DNA of 64,000 nt from CAVPOO01 sp963707015 (GTDB lineage Bacteria; Pseudomonadota; Gammaproteobacteria; Thiohalobacterales; Thiohalobacteraceae), in contig CAVPOO010000001.1 in assembly GCA_963707015.1 (NCBI GenBank), positions 62,001-126,000 of the forward strand. The letters are read 5' to 3'. The notes below the pieces were generated by a model, which made no database searches, had not been told where the DNA came from, and worked only from the letters and a program-made list of their open reading frames with translations. Position numbers and translations under genes: made by a program. Each line of letters begins with the position of its first letter. The first letter of the stretch is position 1. This document shows positions 17,808 to 26,200 of the stretch, in pieces.

Positions 17808-19046
17808 GTGCAGTACGTCATCAACGATCACTTGGTTTTATCGCGAGTCCCAGAAGGGCCTCTGGCGGCATACCTGGGCCCGTTCGCGGAGTCATTGAGT
17901 CGGCAGGGATACGCCCAGCGATATATTCACCGGCAAGTTATGCTCGCTGCGTGCTTTAGCCGGTGGATCAAACAGACGGAAGTTCCGTCCCACCGCATCA
18001 CGTCGGAACACCCGGCGCGGTTTTTAAGATTTCGGCATCGGCGGCGTCGACCGAACCAGGGGGATGCAGCCGCGCTCGGTCATTTCATCGAGTTTCTCCG
18101 CTGCGAGAGGGTGATTCCCGCCGAAAAGGTGCCCACACGTCAACGCACGCCGGCCGAACAGTGCGTGCAGGCATACGAGCAATACTTGCGCGAGGAGCGA
18201 GTTCTGGCGGAGGCGACGATCGTCAACTACGTGCCGTTCATTGGCCAGTTCCTCAAAGACCGTTTCGGCTCTGGGCCTGTGAAGTTGTCGAGTCTGCGTG
18301 CGACGGATGTTGTCGGGTTCGTCCAACGACAGGCGCGGCAGCTGCACCTAAAGCGAGCGAAGCTCCTGACGACGGCGCTGCGCTCGTTTTTGCGGTACGC
18401 ACGCTACCGCGGAGAGATCCGATTAGATTTGGCTGCGGTCGTCCCGTGCGTGGCGAACTGGTCGATGCCCTCGATTCCCCGAGGGATTGCACCCGATCAA
18501 GTACGCCGAGTGCTGAGTCGAATCGATCGCCGTACTGCAGTTGGGCGACGCGACTACGCGATCCTGCTGCTGCTCGCCCGCCTGGGCTTGCGTTCCGGGG
18601 AAGTGGCCTTCCTGGAACTCGAGGACATAGACTGGAAGGCCGGGTGTTTGAGCGTACACGGCAAGAGTGGTCGCCGGATCCAACTCCCCTTGCCGAAGGA
18701 TGTGGGCGAGGCGATCGTGGCCTATCTGCGCCATGGACGACCCCGCTCTACTAGTCGTCGGGTGTTCTTGCGCGCCAGAGCCCCCGTTCGCGGCTTTGAG
18801 ACCCAATGTGCTGTCGGATCGATTGTTCGGCATGCACTCCTGCGTGCCGGAATCGAGGCGCCCACCACCGGGGCCCATCAGTTTCGCCATGGACTGGCCA
18901 CGCAGATGTTGCGTCAAGGCGCCTCCCTCGCGCAGATCGGCGAACTGTTAGGCCATAAAAGCCCCGAGACGACGAAGATCTACACCAAGGTGGATCTCGA
19001 GGCACTGCGCACACTCGCCTTGCCGTGGCCGGGAGGTGTGCGATGA
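17808..19046 (+). CDS. ritA: RitA tyrosine recombinase (RIT-2)
   Basis: The protein is 412 residues, from a GTG start preceded by AAGGAG. A frame opening earlier at 17766 includes the leader and is not supported by RIT-1. It has an N-terminal SAM-like core-binding region (about 130-215) and a C-terminal catalytic domain with the Arg box LARLGLRSGEVAFLELEDIDW, HQFRHGLATQML, LGHKSPETTKIYTKV and the nucleophilic Tyr in that last motif. The extra N-terminal domain distinguishes RitA from XerC/D. Its stop overlaps the ritB ATG, so the three genes are translationally coupled. All three recombinases are expected to act together on the element ends, but the reaction is not known in detail. Confidence 0.9.
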   Translation: MQYVINDHLVLSRVPEGPLAAYLGPFAESLSRQGYAQRYIHRQVMLAACFSRWIKQTEVPSHRITSEHPARFLRFRHRRRRPNQGDAAALGHFIEFLRCERVIPAEKVPTRQRTPAEQCVQAYEQYLREERVLAEATIVNYVPFIGQFLKDRFGSGPVKLSSLRATDVVGFVQRQARQLHLKRAKLLTTALRSFLRYARYRGEIRLDLAAVVPCVANWSMPSIPRGIAPDQVRRVLSRIDRRTAVGRRDYAILLLLARLGLRSGEVAFLELEDIDWKAGCLSVHGKSGRRIQLPLPKDVGEAIVAYLRHGRPRSTSRRVFLRARAPVRGFETQCAVGSIVRHALLRAGIEAPTTGAHQFRHGLATQMLRQGASLAQIGELLGHKSPETTKIYTKVDLEALRTLALPWPGGVR

Positions 19047-19999
19047 ATACCCTGCGACAAGCCGTCCAGGAGTATCTGGCCATGCGGCGCAGCCTCGGAT
19101 TCAAGCTACAGCGCGCTGGTCCAGTACTGCTTGATTTCGTCAGCTTCCTGGAGCAGCACCGCGCCTCCTACATCACGCTGCGATTGGCACTTACCTGGGC
19201 CAAACAACCCTCGGGCGGACAATCCGATACGCGGGCGGCACAGCGATTGAGCTTCGTGCGTCTATTTGCGCGCTATCGAAGCGCCACCGACCCGCGGACT
19301 CAGATTCCCCCTGCGGGGGTGTTGCCGTTCCGACCCAAGCGCGCGCGACCCTACCTGTACTCTGACCAGGAGATTCAGCAGTTACTGCGTGCCACGCTCC
19401 ACATGCCACTCTCGCCACGCCACCGCAAGCGCTGCGCATTGTTGCCGTGGGTTTACTATTGTTTGTTCGGGCTACTCAGCGTCTCGGGTTTACGGCTGGG
19501 TGAAGCACGTAATCTCAGGCTTCAAGATGTCGATCTGAACGCTGGGGTGTTAACGATCCGCGGCGCCAAGTTCGGTAAAGACCGATTGGTGCCCTTGCAT
19601 GCTTCGACCTGCAAAGTCCTCGCAGACTACATCGCTCGACGCCAGCGCCATTGGACAGGGCGACCCGTGTCCTCTTATTTGTTCGTCTCCAGCTGGGGCA
19701 ATCGGCTCGATAGCGGACAAATCCACCGGGCGTTCTATGCCGCGTCCCGACAGATCGGTGTGCGAGGTGCTTCGGATAGCCATGGACCGCGTCTCCACGA
19801 TCTGAGACATCGATTTGCAACCACCACGCTGGTTAACTGGTACCGATCCAATCAAGAACCTGAGCGCTGCCTGCCCCTTTTGAGCGCATTCCTCGGCCAT
19901 GTGCACGTCGCCGATACACAATGGTACTTGAGCGCCTCGCCGGAGCTAATGCGCGAGGCGATGTCGCGGCTCGAACAGCGCTGGGAGCAGCAGCCATGA
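19043..19999 (+). CDS. ritB: RitB tyrosine recombinase (RIT-2)
   Basis: The protein is 318 residues, starting at the ATG that overlaps the ritA stop (ATGA at 19043-19046) behind GGGAGG. The catalytic boxes are SGLRLGEARNLRLQDVDL, LHDLRHRFATTTLVNWY and LGHVHVADTQWYLSASPEL. The spacing between the HxLRH box and the LGH box is longer than in XerC/D because of an insert (YRSNQEPERCLPLLSA), a feature also present in the RIT-1 copy. It overlaps ritC by ATGA. Only its middle position and this insert separate it from RitA and RitC by eye. Confidence 0.9.
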   Translation: MNTLRQAVQEYLAMRRSLGFKLQRAGPVLLDFVSFLEQHRASYITLRLALTWAKQPSGGQSDTRAAQRLSFVRLFARYRSATDPRTQIPPAGVLPFRPKRARPYLYSDQEIQQLLRATLHMPLSPRHRKRCALLPWVYYCLFGLLSVSGLRLGEARNLRLQDVDLNAGVLTIRGAKFGKDRLVPLHASTCKVLADYIARRQRHWTGRPVSSYLFVSSWGNRLDSGQIHRAFYAASRQIGVRGASDSHGPRLHDLRHRFATTTLVNWYRSNQEPERCLPLLSAFLGHVHVADTQWYLSASPELMREAMSRLEQRWEQQP

Positions 20000-20994
20000 C
20001 CGCCGCTACCAGCTTGGCTCCCCTTCTGGAGCGTTTCTTCATGCAGCGTCTGATGCAAGAGCGCCGGGTGAGCTCCCACACGATCTGTTCCTATCGCGAT
20101 ACCTTCCGCATGTTCCTGAAGTTCACGCAGCAGCGTCTACACAAGCCGCCGTCCGCGCTGGTGTTCGAGGAGATCGATGCGCCGCTGATCGTGGCGTTTC
20201 TCGATCACCTCGAGAAGCAACGCGGGCTGAGCGTTCGCAGCCGTAATCTGCGCCTCACCGCCATTCACTCCTTCTTTCGCTACATCGCCTTCGAGCTCCC
20301 GACTCACTCGGCACAGATTCAGCGCGTGCTCGCCATCCCCAGCAAGCGTTTCACCCGCACCCTGGTACGGTTCCTCACGCGCGCGGAAGTCGATGCCTTG
20401 CTCGCCGCTCCGGATCGCCGCACCTGGTACGGACGGCGCGACCATGCATTTATCCTGATGGCGGTGCAAACCGGTCTGCGTTTGTCGGAGATCACCGGGA
20501 CCACACGCGAAGACCTTGTACTCGAAACGGGCGCGCACGTTTGTATAATCGGCAAAGGCCGCAAGGAGCGCTGCACGCCATTAGCGAAACCAACGGTCGC
20601 TGTGCTCAAGGCGTGGTTGCGTGAACCCTCAAAGGGCGATAGACACCTGCTATTTCCGAACGCCAAGGGCGAGCGTCTGAGTGTTCATGGGGTGAAATAC
20701 ATGCTCAACAAGCATGCTGCGACCGCGGCCAGAGCGTGTCCCTCGCTCACGGGCAAGCGGGTCACCGTCCATGTGCTTCGACACACCATGGCCCTGGAGA
20801 TGTTGCAGGCGGGCGTGGACCGCGCCGTCATTGCGCTGTGGTTAGGTCATGAAAGCGTTGAGACCACGCAAATTTATCTCGAGGCCACACTCGCTATGAA
20901 AGAGCAAGCACTCGCCAGAACTATACCGCCGCAGGGAAGCCCGGGGCGCTTCCGACCGGGCGATCGGCTACTGAGTTTCCTCAACAGCCTCTAG
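19996..20994 (+). CDS. ritC: RitC tyrosine recombinase (RIT-2)
   Basis: The protein is 332 residues, from the ATG overlapping the ritB stop. It has an N-terminal core-binding domain (about 15-110) and a catalytic domain with TGLRLSEITGTTREDL, VHVLRHTMALEML and LGHESVETTQIYLEA, whose Tyr is the likely nucleophile. The LRH codons (CTTCGACAC) correspond exactly to the place where RIT-2 itself entered the ritC gene of RIT-1. A longer frame from 19921 runs into ritB and is not used. The gene is intact and ends 91 bases before the right terminal repeat. Confidence 0.9.
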   Translation: MTAATSLAPLLERFFMQRLMQERRVSSHTICSYRDTFRMFLKFTQQRLHKPPSALVFEEIDAPLIVAFLDHLEKQRGLSVRSRNLRLTAIHSFFRYIAFELPTHSAQIQRVLAIPSKRFTRTLVRFLTRAEVDALLAAPDRRTWYGRRDHAFILMAVQTGLRLSEITGTTREDLVLETGAHVCIIGKGRKERCTPLAKPTVAVLKAWLREPSKGDRHLLFPNAKGERLSVHGVKYMLNKHAATAARACPSLTGKRVTVHVLRHTMALEMLQAGVDRAVIALWLGHESVETTQIYLEATLAMKEQALARTIPPQGSPGRFRPGDRLLSFLNSL

Positions 20995-21004
20995 CGCCAG
21001 GAAA

Positions 21005-21112
21005 ACTATGTAGGGTGGCTGGTTGTGTCTGTGCACCATGCAATCGGTAATTCTCGACGAGTTCCACAGAGCCGTCCACGTCACCCTACATAGTCCGGTA
21101 GGCCAGATAGTG
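21005..21112. repeat. RIT-2 right-end repeat block
   Basis: A 13-bp sequence (ACTATGTAGGGTG, 21005-21017) is repeated inverted at 21082-21094, overlapping the terminal inverted repeat at 21086-21112. About 64 bases lie between. RIT-1 has the same architecture at its right end: ACTATGTCGGGTA at 21362-21374 and its inverse at 21439-21451. These look like paired recombinase binding sites. A further CTACATAG lies at 21130-21137. Confidence 0.7.
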
Positions 21113-21361
21113 CCGGCTAAGTAGCCGACTACATAGCCGTCACACCATGGCCATGGATCTGCTGCAAGCAGGTGTTGATCGGTCTGTGATTGCACTGTGG
21201 CTCGGACATGAATCAGTCGAGACGACGCAGATTTATCTGGAGGCAACACTGGCGATGAAAGAGCAGGCCCTCGCTAAGACGATATCACCGCAGCGCAAGC
21301 CGGGCCGTTATCAACCGGGCGATCGGCTACTGAGCTTCCTCAACAGTCTCTAGACGGGAAA

Positions 21362-21469
21362 ACTATGTCGGGTATTCGGATCGGTCTCTGCATGACATAA
21401 TCTATAATTGTGGAGCATGTCTGCAAAGGTTTTCACGTTACCCGACATAGTCAAGAAGGGTACATAGTG
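21362..21469. repeat. RIT-1 right-end repeat block and terminal inverted repeat
   Basis: The inverted pair ACTATGTCGGGTA (21362-21374 and 21439-21451) overlaps the 26-bp terminal repeat at 21444-21469. Spacing matches the RIT-2 right end within one or two bases. Outward of 21469 the sequence is the inverted recombinase arm, not the 3' half of the target gene that a simple insertion would leave. Confidence 0.75.
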
Positions 21470-22314
21470 TCTGAGGGAATGCAGTGACACGGCCTTGTCG
21501 ATCTTGGCGGCCTTGCGAGCCAGATGGAAGGCGCGGTTGAGCTGCCGGGTCGATAAGGGGTTCACGGGGTTCTGTCCCGGAAACAACCAGCCGCCCGGCA
21601 GGAGTTGTCGTTGTGTGCGGGCATGGCGCCACCAGGCGCGTAACAGTGCGAGCAACGCGGGTGAGAGCATCGCGTAGCGATCCCGTTTGCCCTTGCCCTG
21701 CTCGACGCGAATGACCCTACGCTCGCTGTCGATGTCACCGGTGGTGAGGTGAACGACCTCGTTGGCACGCAGGCCTGCAACGTAGGCCACCCCCAGGGCC
21801 GCCTGGTACTTGGGGCCACCGGCTGACTGTAGCAGGCGGGTCACCTCCTCGAGACTCAAGATGACGGGCAACTTGCGCGGCTCGTAGACGTGGCTCATCT
21901 TCGTCATGGCCTCGCGGCGCCCAAGGGTCGTCTCGAAGAAAAACTTCAGTCCGGTGATGGTGGCGTTCAGATTACCACTCGAGATCCCCTGCTCGACCAG
22001 GTGCAGCTGATACTGTCTCAGGTCCTCAGCACTGGCCGTATCGGGGGCCCGTTCAAGAAAGCGCGTGAAGTGCTTGACCGCGCGGAGGTAGGCTGCCTGG
22101 GTCTGGGGTGAGAGCTTACGCAACGTCATGTCATCGAGCATACGTTTGCGCAGCGGGCTGATGTGTTGGGTCGCGTGTGTCATTGGTCTGCTCCTTTGTC
22201 GTGAGTCGAGGCGACATGCCTCTACCCTCAACATAGGAAACAGACGGTCAATGCACTGATACACTCAAATGGTGCACCCCCTACCGCGCGAAGAGCGGTT
22301 TAGTCCTCTGGCCG
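21444..22314 (-). repeat. Right arm of the 871-bp inverted duplication
   Basis: It mirrors 11721-12591 base for base apart from scattered substitutions. Its outer boundary (GTCCTCTGGCCG, 22303-22314) equals the left arm's outer boundary. Its inner boundary is the end of the RIT-1 terminal repeat. Confidence 0.85.
21467..22183 (-). pseudogene. IS91-associated tyrosine recombinase, 3' truncated (right copy)
   Basis: This is the inverted twin of the left copy, starting at the ATG at 22183 behind the same AAAGGAG. It differs by a few residues (for example GRREAM for GRPEAM and YVAGLRANE for YGAGLRANE). Homology ends at HSLRH, and the frame then runs into RIT-1 end sequence as far as 21350. The catalytic Tyr region is missing. 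Confidence 0.85.
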
Positions 22315-22491
22315 GTCACCGCCCATCGGCTAGCGCTACCGAGACATAATATTACCAATGGGCAGAAACCGACCCTTTGTCGCCATTCGTGCTAACTGCT
22401 GGAACGTCTGAAAAGCAGTGAAGAGCAGTCATTCCTCTGAGTGTTTGCTACTCCGCCGATCCGAGAGCTCCAATGAAACGCCGGAGCTGCG

Positions 22492-22734
22492 ATGACCTGG
22501 TGGAAGCAGCTGAGGCCCGTGTTAAATATCGACATCGAGACTTGCCGTGAATGCGGCGGCACGGTGAAAGTGATGCCCAGAGCACTCGCTGCGCTCGCGG
22601 GGCAGGCTCTCGCCTGCATCGAAGACCCGGTGGTCATTGAGAAGATTCTCGCCCATTTGCGGGGAAAGGACACCTCGGTTCCAACGAGTCTGCTTCCAGA
22701 CAGCCGGGCGCCACCGGCTGACCTGTTTGGCTGA
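22492..22734 (+). pseudogene. C-terminal remnant of an IS91-family transposase
   Basis: The frame encodes about 80 residues with the zinc-ribbon-like tail typical of IS91-family transposases: NIDIETCRECGGTVKV and ACIEDPVVIEKILAHL. A 13-residue insert (PRALAALAGQAL and neighbours) separates two parts that are adjacent in ordinary members. The whole catalytic portion is absent upstream. It is a dead fragment and fits the IS91-type recombinase arms next to it. Confidence 0.7.
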
Positions 22735-23210
22735 CACCATCAAACCCTTCACCCCATTCCAATGGCAATGACCCAAAAGGGAGAGCCATTATTCCGGTTG
22801 GCCTGATGCGCGGGGTCGCTGCGAACAAGGTGAATTCCGCCGCAGGCGGAAGAGAAGGTCCCCTGGGGGAAGTGGTACGGGCGGGGGCGAAGGGTTGGGT
22901 AGTGAGTGCGGAATGGGGTCAGATTTCGGGGTGGTGGTGGCAGGGCGCAGATCCCTTCATTGCCCGTGGATGATCCGTTGAAGAGTGATAAAAAGGGCGT
23001 TTGTTTGCCCTATACTCTTTTTCAGCCTGAGTTTAAGTTAGATACCCCGGGAGCCGTTAAAACGTTGTTTAACTCGAGACTCGAGTGTTTCATTAATAAA
23101 CTGGGGATATTCCACAAATATTTTTGGTGCGTTTGCTTATAATTTCTGCAGTCATGAAAAAACCGGGAATGTTCAGATCGTTCATAAACCAATGAATAAT
23201 AGTGTCGCCC
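22735..23210. other. Intergenic, upstream of the giant cytochrome gene
   Basis: The first half is GC-rich with no recognisable gene. From about 22980 the sequence turns AT-rich (for example around 23085-23170) and probably contains the promoter of the cytochrome gene. No confident hexamers can be assigned, and no strong ribosome site precedes 23211. Confidence 0.35.
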
Positions 23211-26200
23211 ATGCCGACTCAAAATCACATAAGTAGTTTTACAGCTTACTTCTTTACTTTCGTACTCATGCTGCTGTTGACTGCCTGTGGGGGGGGTGGC
23301 AGTAGTACGTCAGGTGACGGGTTTGCGCAGGTTAGTGCCGGTACCGCTGCGGTACAGGCCAGAACCGGCCCGATTGTGGCAGTCCGGGTAGGGGAAATCG
23401 CGATGCTGGATGGTACCAATTCCATCGCAACGTCTTCTGTAAATCTGACTTATGACTGGTCTTTCAATTATAAACCCGATGGCAGTAACGCCGTATTGCA
23501 GAATCCAACTACCGCGACGCCCAGTTTTACTGCGGATGCCCGCGGTGTTTACATGGTGCAGCTCAAGGTCACCGGCGGTGGTATCACCAGTGTGCGGGAT
23601 ATACAAATGGTGGTCGCCACGGTTGCACCTGAGCGTGTTACGGGTCCCTTCAACCATCCGGGTCTGTCATCCGACTGTGTCAATTGTCACAATGGGGCAT
23701 TAGATCGTGATCCGGTTAATGATCCTGGCGGTCAGAAGATCCTGGGCAAAACAGCCACCCATGTGGCGACCAGTAACAGTTGCGAAACCTGTCATTCTCC
23801 ACTGGGTTTTGACCAGATCCCATTCGTGGATCACCAGGAAGTTTTCGGTTCCTGTAGCCAATGCCATAACGGGGTACTGGCAATCGGCAAGTCACCGTTC
23901 CACATTGAAACCAATGCTGAATGCGATGAGTGCCACAACACCACGGCCTTCCTCGACCTGAATCCGGATGGCACTTTTGACCATAGCGGTATTACCCGCG
24001 CCTGCCAGGGGTGCCATAACGACACCATTGCCAGGGGCCAGGATCAAGATCATATCGCTACCACCACAGATTGCGGTTTCTGTCACACTACCCGGGGTTT
24101 TCTGCCAGCCTACCCTGACCATACCGGTCCTGACGTGGTCGGCAAGCGCTGTGACAGTTGCCATAACGATTCAATTGCCGCAGGTCCGATCCCGGGTCAC
24201 CCGGTCGTCAATGTTGACTGTGAGGTATGCCATAGCACTACCGGCTTCAGCATGAATGGTATCTTCGATCACGGTGTGATTGATGCCAGCGTACAGCCCT
24301 GTTCGTCCTGCCATAACGACACCAACAGCATTAAAGCGCCCGGCATGTCGGTTGGCCACCCGGCTACCAATGGCCAGGATTGCGGTGTTTGTCATAACAC
24401 CACCAATTTTGCCGATGCGACATTCGATCATACAGGGCGGGTGGATAATTGCGTTGAATGCCATGGAAATCCCGCAACAATTCCGTCCCAGCAGGCAACT
24501 ACCTATAATGTATCGACTCACTTAACCCCGATTCAGGATTGCAGCGCCTGTCATACTCCGGGTACCTTTGCTACCGGTGTGCTAGATCATGCCACCAGTC
24601 CTGAAGTGACAACAGCGGCTACCTGTGCAAGCTGTCACGATGATTCAATCAGCATCGGTAAGGGCGTCAACCATTTGCCAACCACCGAAGATTGCGGAGT
24701 CTGCCATAACACCACGGCATTTGTACCAACACCATTTGATCACCTGGGTATCGATACTAACAACTGCGCGCTGTGCCATAACGATAATATCGCGATCGGC
24801 AAACCGTTAAACCATGTGCCGACAGCCGAGGACTGCTCAAGCTGTCATACGGTCACTGATTTCACTACCTTTGCCGGCATCCTCTATAACCACTTTGGCA
24901 TCGACACCAACAATTGTGCGCAGTGCCATAACACAGGCATCGCCCCCGGCAAGATCACGAATCATATCCCGGCGGATACCGAGTGCAGTATCTGTCATGA
25001 TTCGACCAGTACCTTTACCTCGAACACCTTCCTGACATCAGTCCACAATGGCCTGCCCCGGGGTTGTGAAGGCTGTCATACGGCATTCTTCCTGCCGGGT
25101 ACGCCGCCGGTGCGTTTCAAACAAAGCACGCATCTGCCGACATCGCAGGATTGCTACTTCTGTCATACGATCAGTGCATTCAGCCCGGCGTCCAACTTCA
25201 GCCATACTGGCATTACCGGCAATTGCGCTTCCTGTCACAATGGCGGTACAAATAATATAGCGGCTGGTGCCGTGGGCGAACCTAATGACCTGGTGCATAC
25301 CAGTATCAATAGCGATTGCTCGATCTGCCACAACACGGCGGCATTTATACCTCAGGATGTTGACCACAGCAGACCAGACATTTTAAGCGTGCGCTGTGAT
25401 ACCTGCCACAACGGCAATTTCCCTGGCATTCCAGGCAAGAATGCATTTCCGGGTCACGTTGCTACCACCAGTGATTGTTCCGTGTGCCATAACACTACGA
25501 CTTTCGTCGGTGGTTTTATCGATCACGACAGCCCGCAGGTGCAAAATGCGCGTTGTGATTCCTGTCACAACGGTACCGATGCGACCGGTAAAGTTGATAA
25601 AGCCAATCACATACCCACCAGCAGTGATTGCGATGTCTGTCATATAGCCGGCGCTAGTTTCAAACCGTCCACATTCAGCCACCAGGGTATTACCGGTAAT
25701 TGTGCAACCTGCCATAATGGTACCTTCTCAACTGGCATGTCCGTGGGTCACGTGCCGATTGGTCCTAACCAGGACTGCTCGGCCTGTCATAACACCAATA
25801 CCTTTAGCGGTGCGAATTTCGATCACACCGGCATCGTAGATAACTGTGCGTCCTGCCATAACGGCAGTACGGCACCGGGCCAGATACCCCCGCCCAACCA
25901 TGTGCCGACCAACCAGGATTGCCATGCCTGTCACCAGACCACCGGATTCCTGCCGGCCAGCTTTGATCACACCGGTATCGTGGATAACTGCTCGTTCTGC
26001 CATGCGGCTGGGTTCGCAACTGGAAAATCGTCATCCCATATAGCCACCAACCAGGACTGTGGCGTGTGTCATAACACCAGTACCTTTGTCGGTGCCGTGT
26101 TTGATCACACCGGTATCGTGGATAACTGCGAGTCATGTCACGATGGTAATACGGCGAAAGGCAAAGCTGATGCCGTTCCTGCGCATATAGCAACCTCTCT

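Larger units (their letters stand above)
17679..21143 (+). mobile_element. RIT-2: intact recombinase-in-trio element nested in ritC of RIT-1
   Basis: The element is about 3.46 kb with three intact overlapping recombinase genes. It is bounded by a perfect 27-bp inverted repeat (17679-17705 and 21086-21112, starting CACTATCTGGCCTACCGG). About 28 more bases at the right end precede the CAC that resumes the target gene (21141-21143). The left junction CAC (17679-17681) and right junction CAC form a 3-bp direct repeat or shared crossover core. The interrupted gene is continuous when the element is removed. Confidence 0.85.
16875..21353 (+). pseudogene. ritC: ritC of RIT-1, split by RIT-2
   Basis: The 5' part runs from 16875 (GTG, or an ATT at about 16893 aligned with the RIT-2 start) to about 17681 and ends TVHRLRH. 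The 3' part resumes at 21141 with HTMAMDLLQAGVDRSVIALWLGHE and ends at the stop at 21353. Joined, they match ritC of RIT-2 over its whole length. The break lies exactly at the LRH box of the catalytic domain, with CAC shared at the junctions. The true start is unclear because the ATG of RIT-2 is replaced here. Confidence 0.85.
12566..21469 (+). mobile_element. RIT-1: decayed recombinase-in-trio element carrying nested insertions
   Basis: Three co-oriented tyrosine-recombinase genes (ritA, ritB, ritC) lie between 26-bp inverted repeats at 12566-12591 and 21444-21469 that match perfectly by eye. All three genes are broken: ritA by a nonsense codon, ritB by an IS1634-type IS, ritC by a second RIT element. 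Removing the nested elements leaves about 3.4 kb, similar to RIT-2. RIT elements are known as chromosomal units of three adjacent tyrosine recombinases with a poorly understood mechanism. Confidence 0.8.

Noticed and set aside
11852..21353. Integron integrase or phage integrase module
   Set aside because: The genes come as overlapping trios typical of RIT elements plus an IS91-type recombinase. No attI, cassettes or phage genes are seen.
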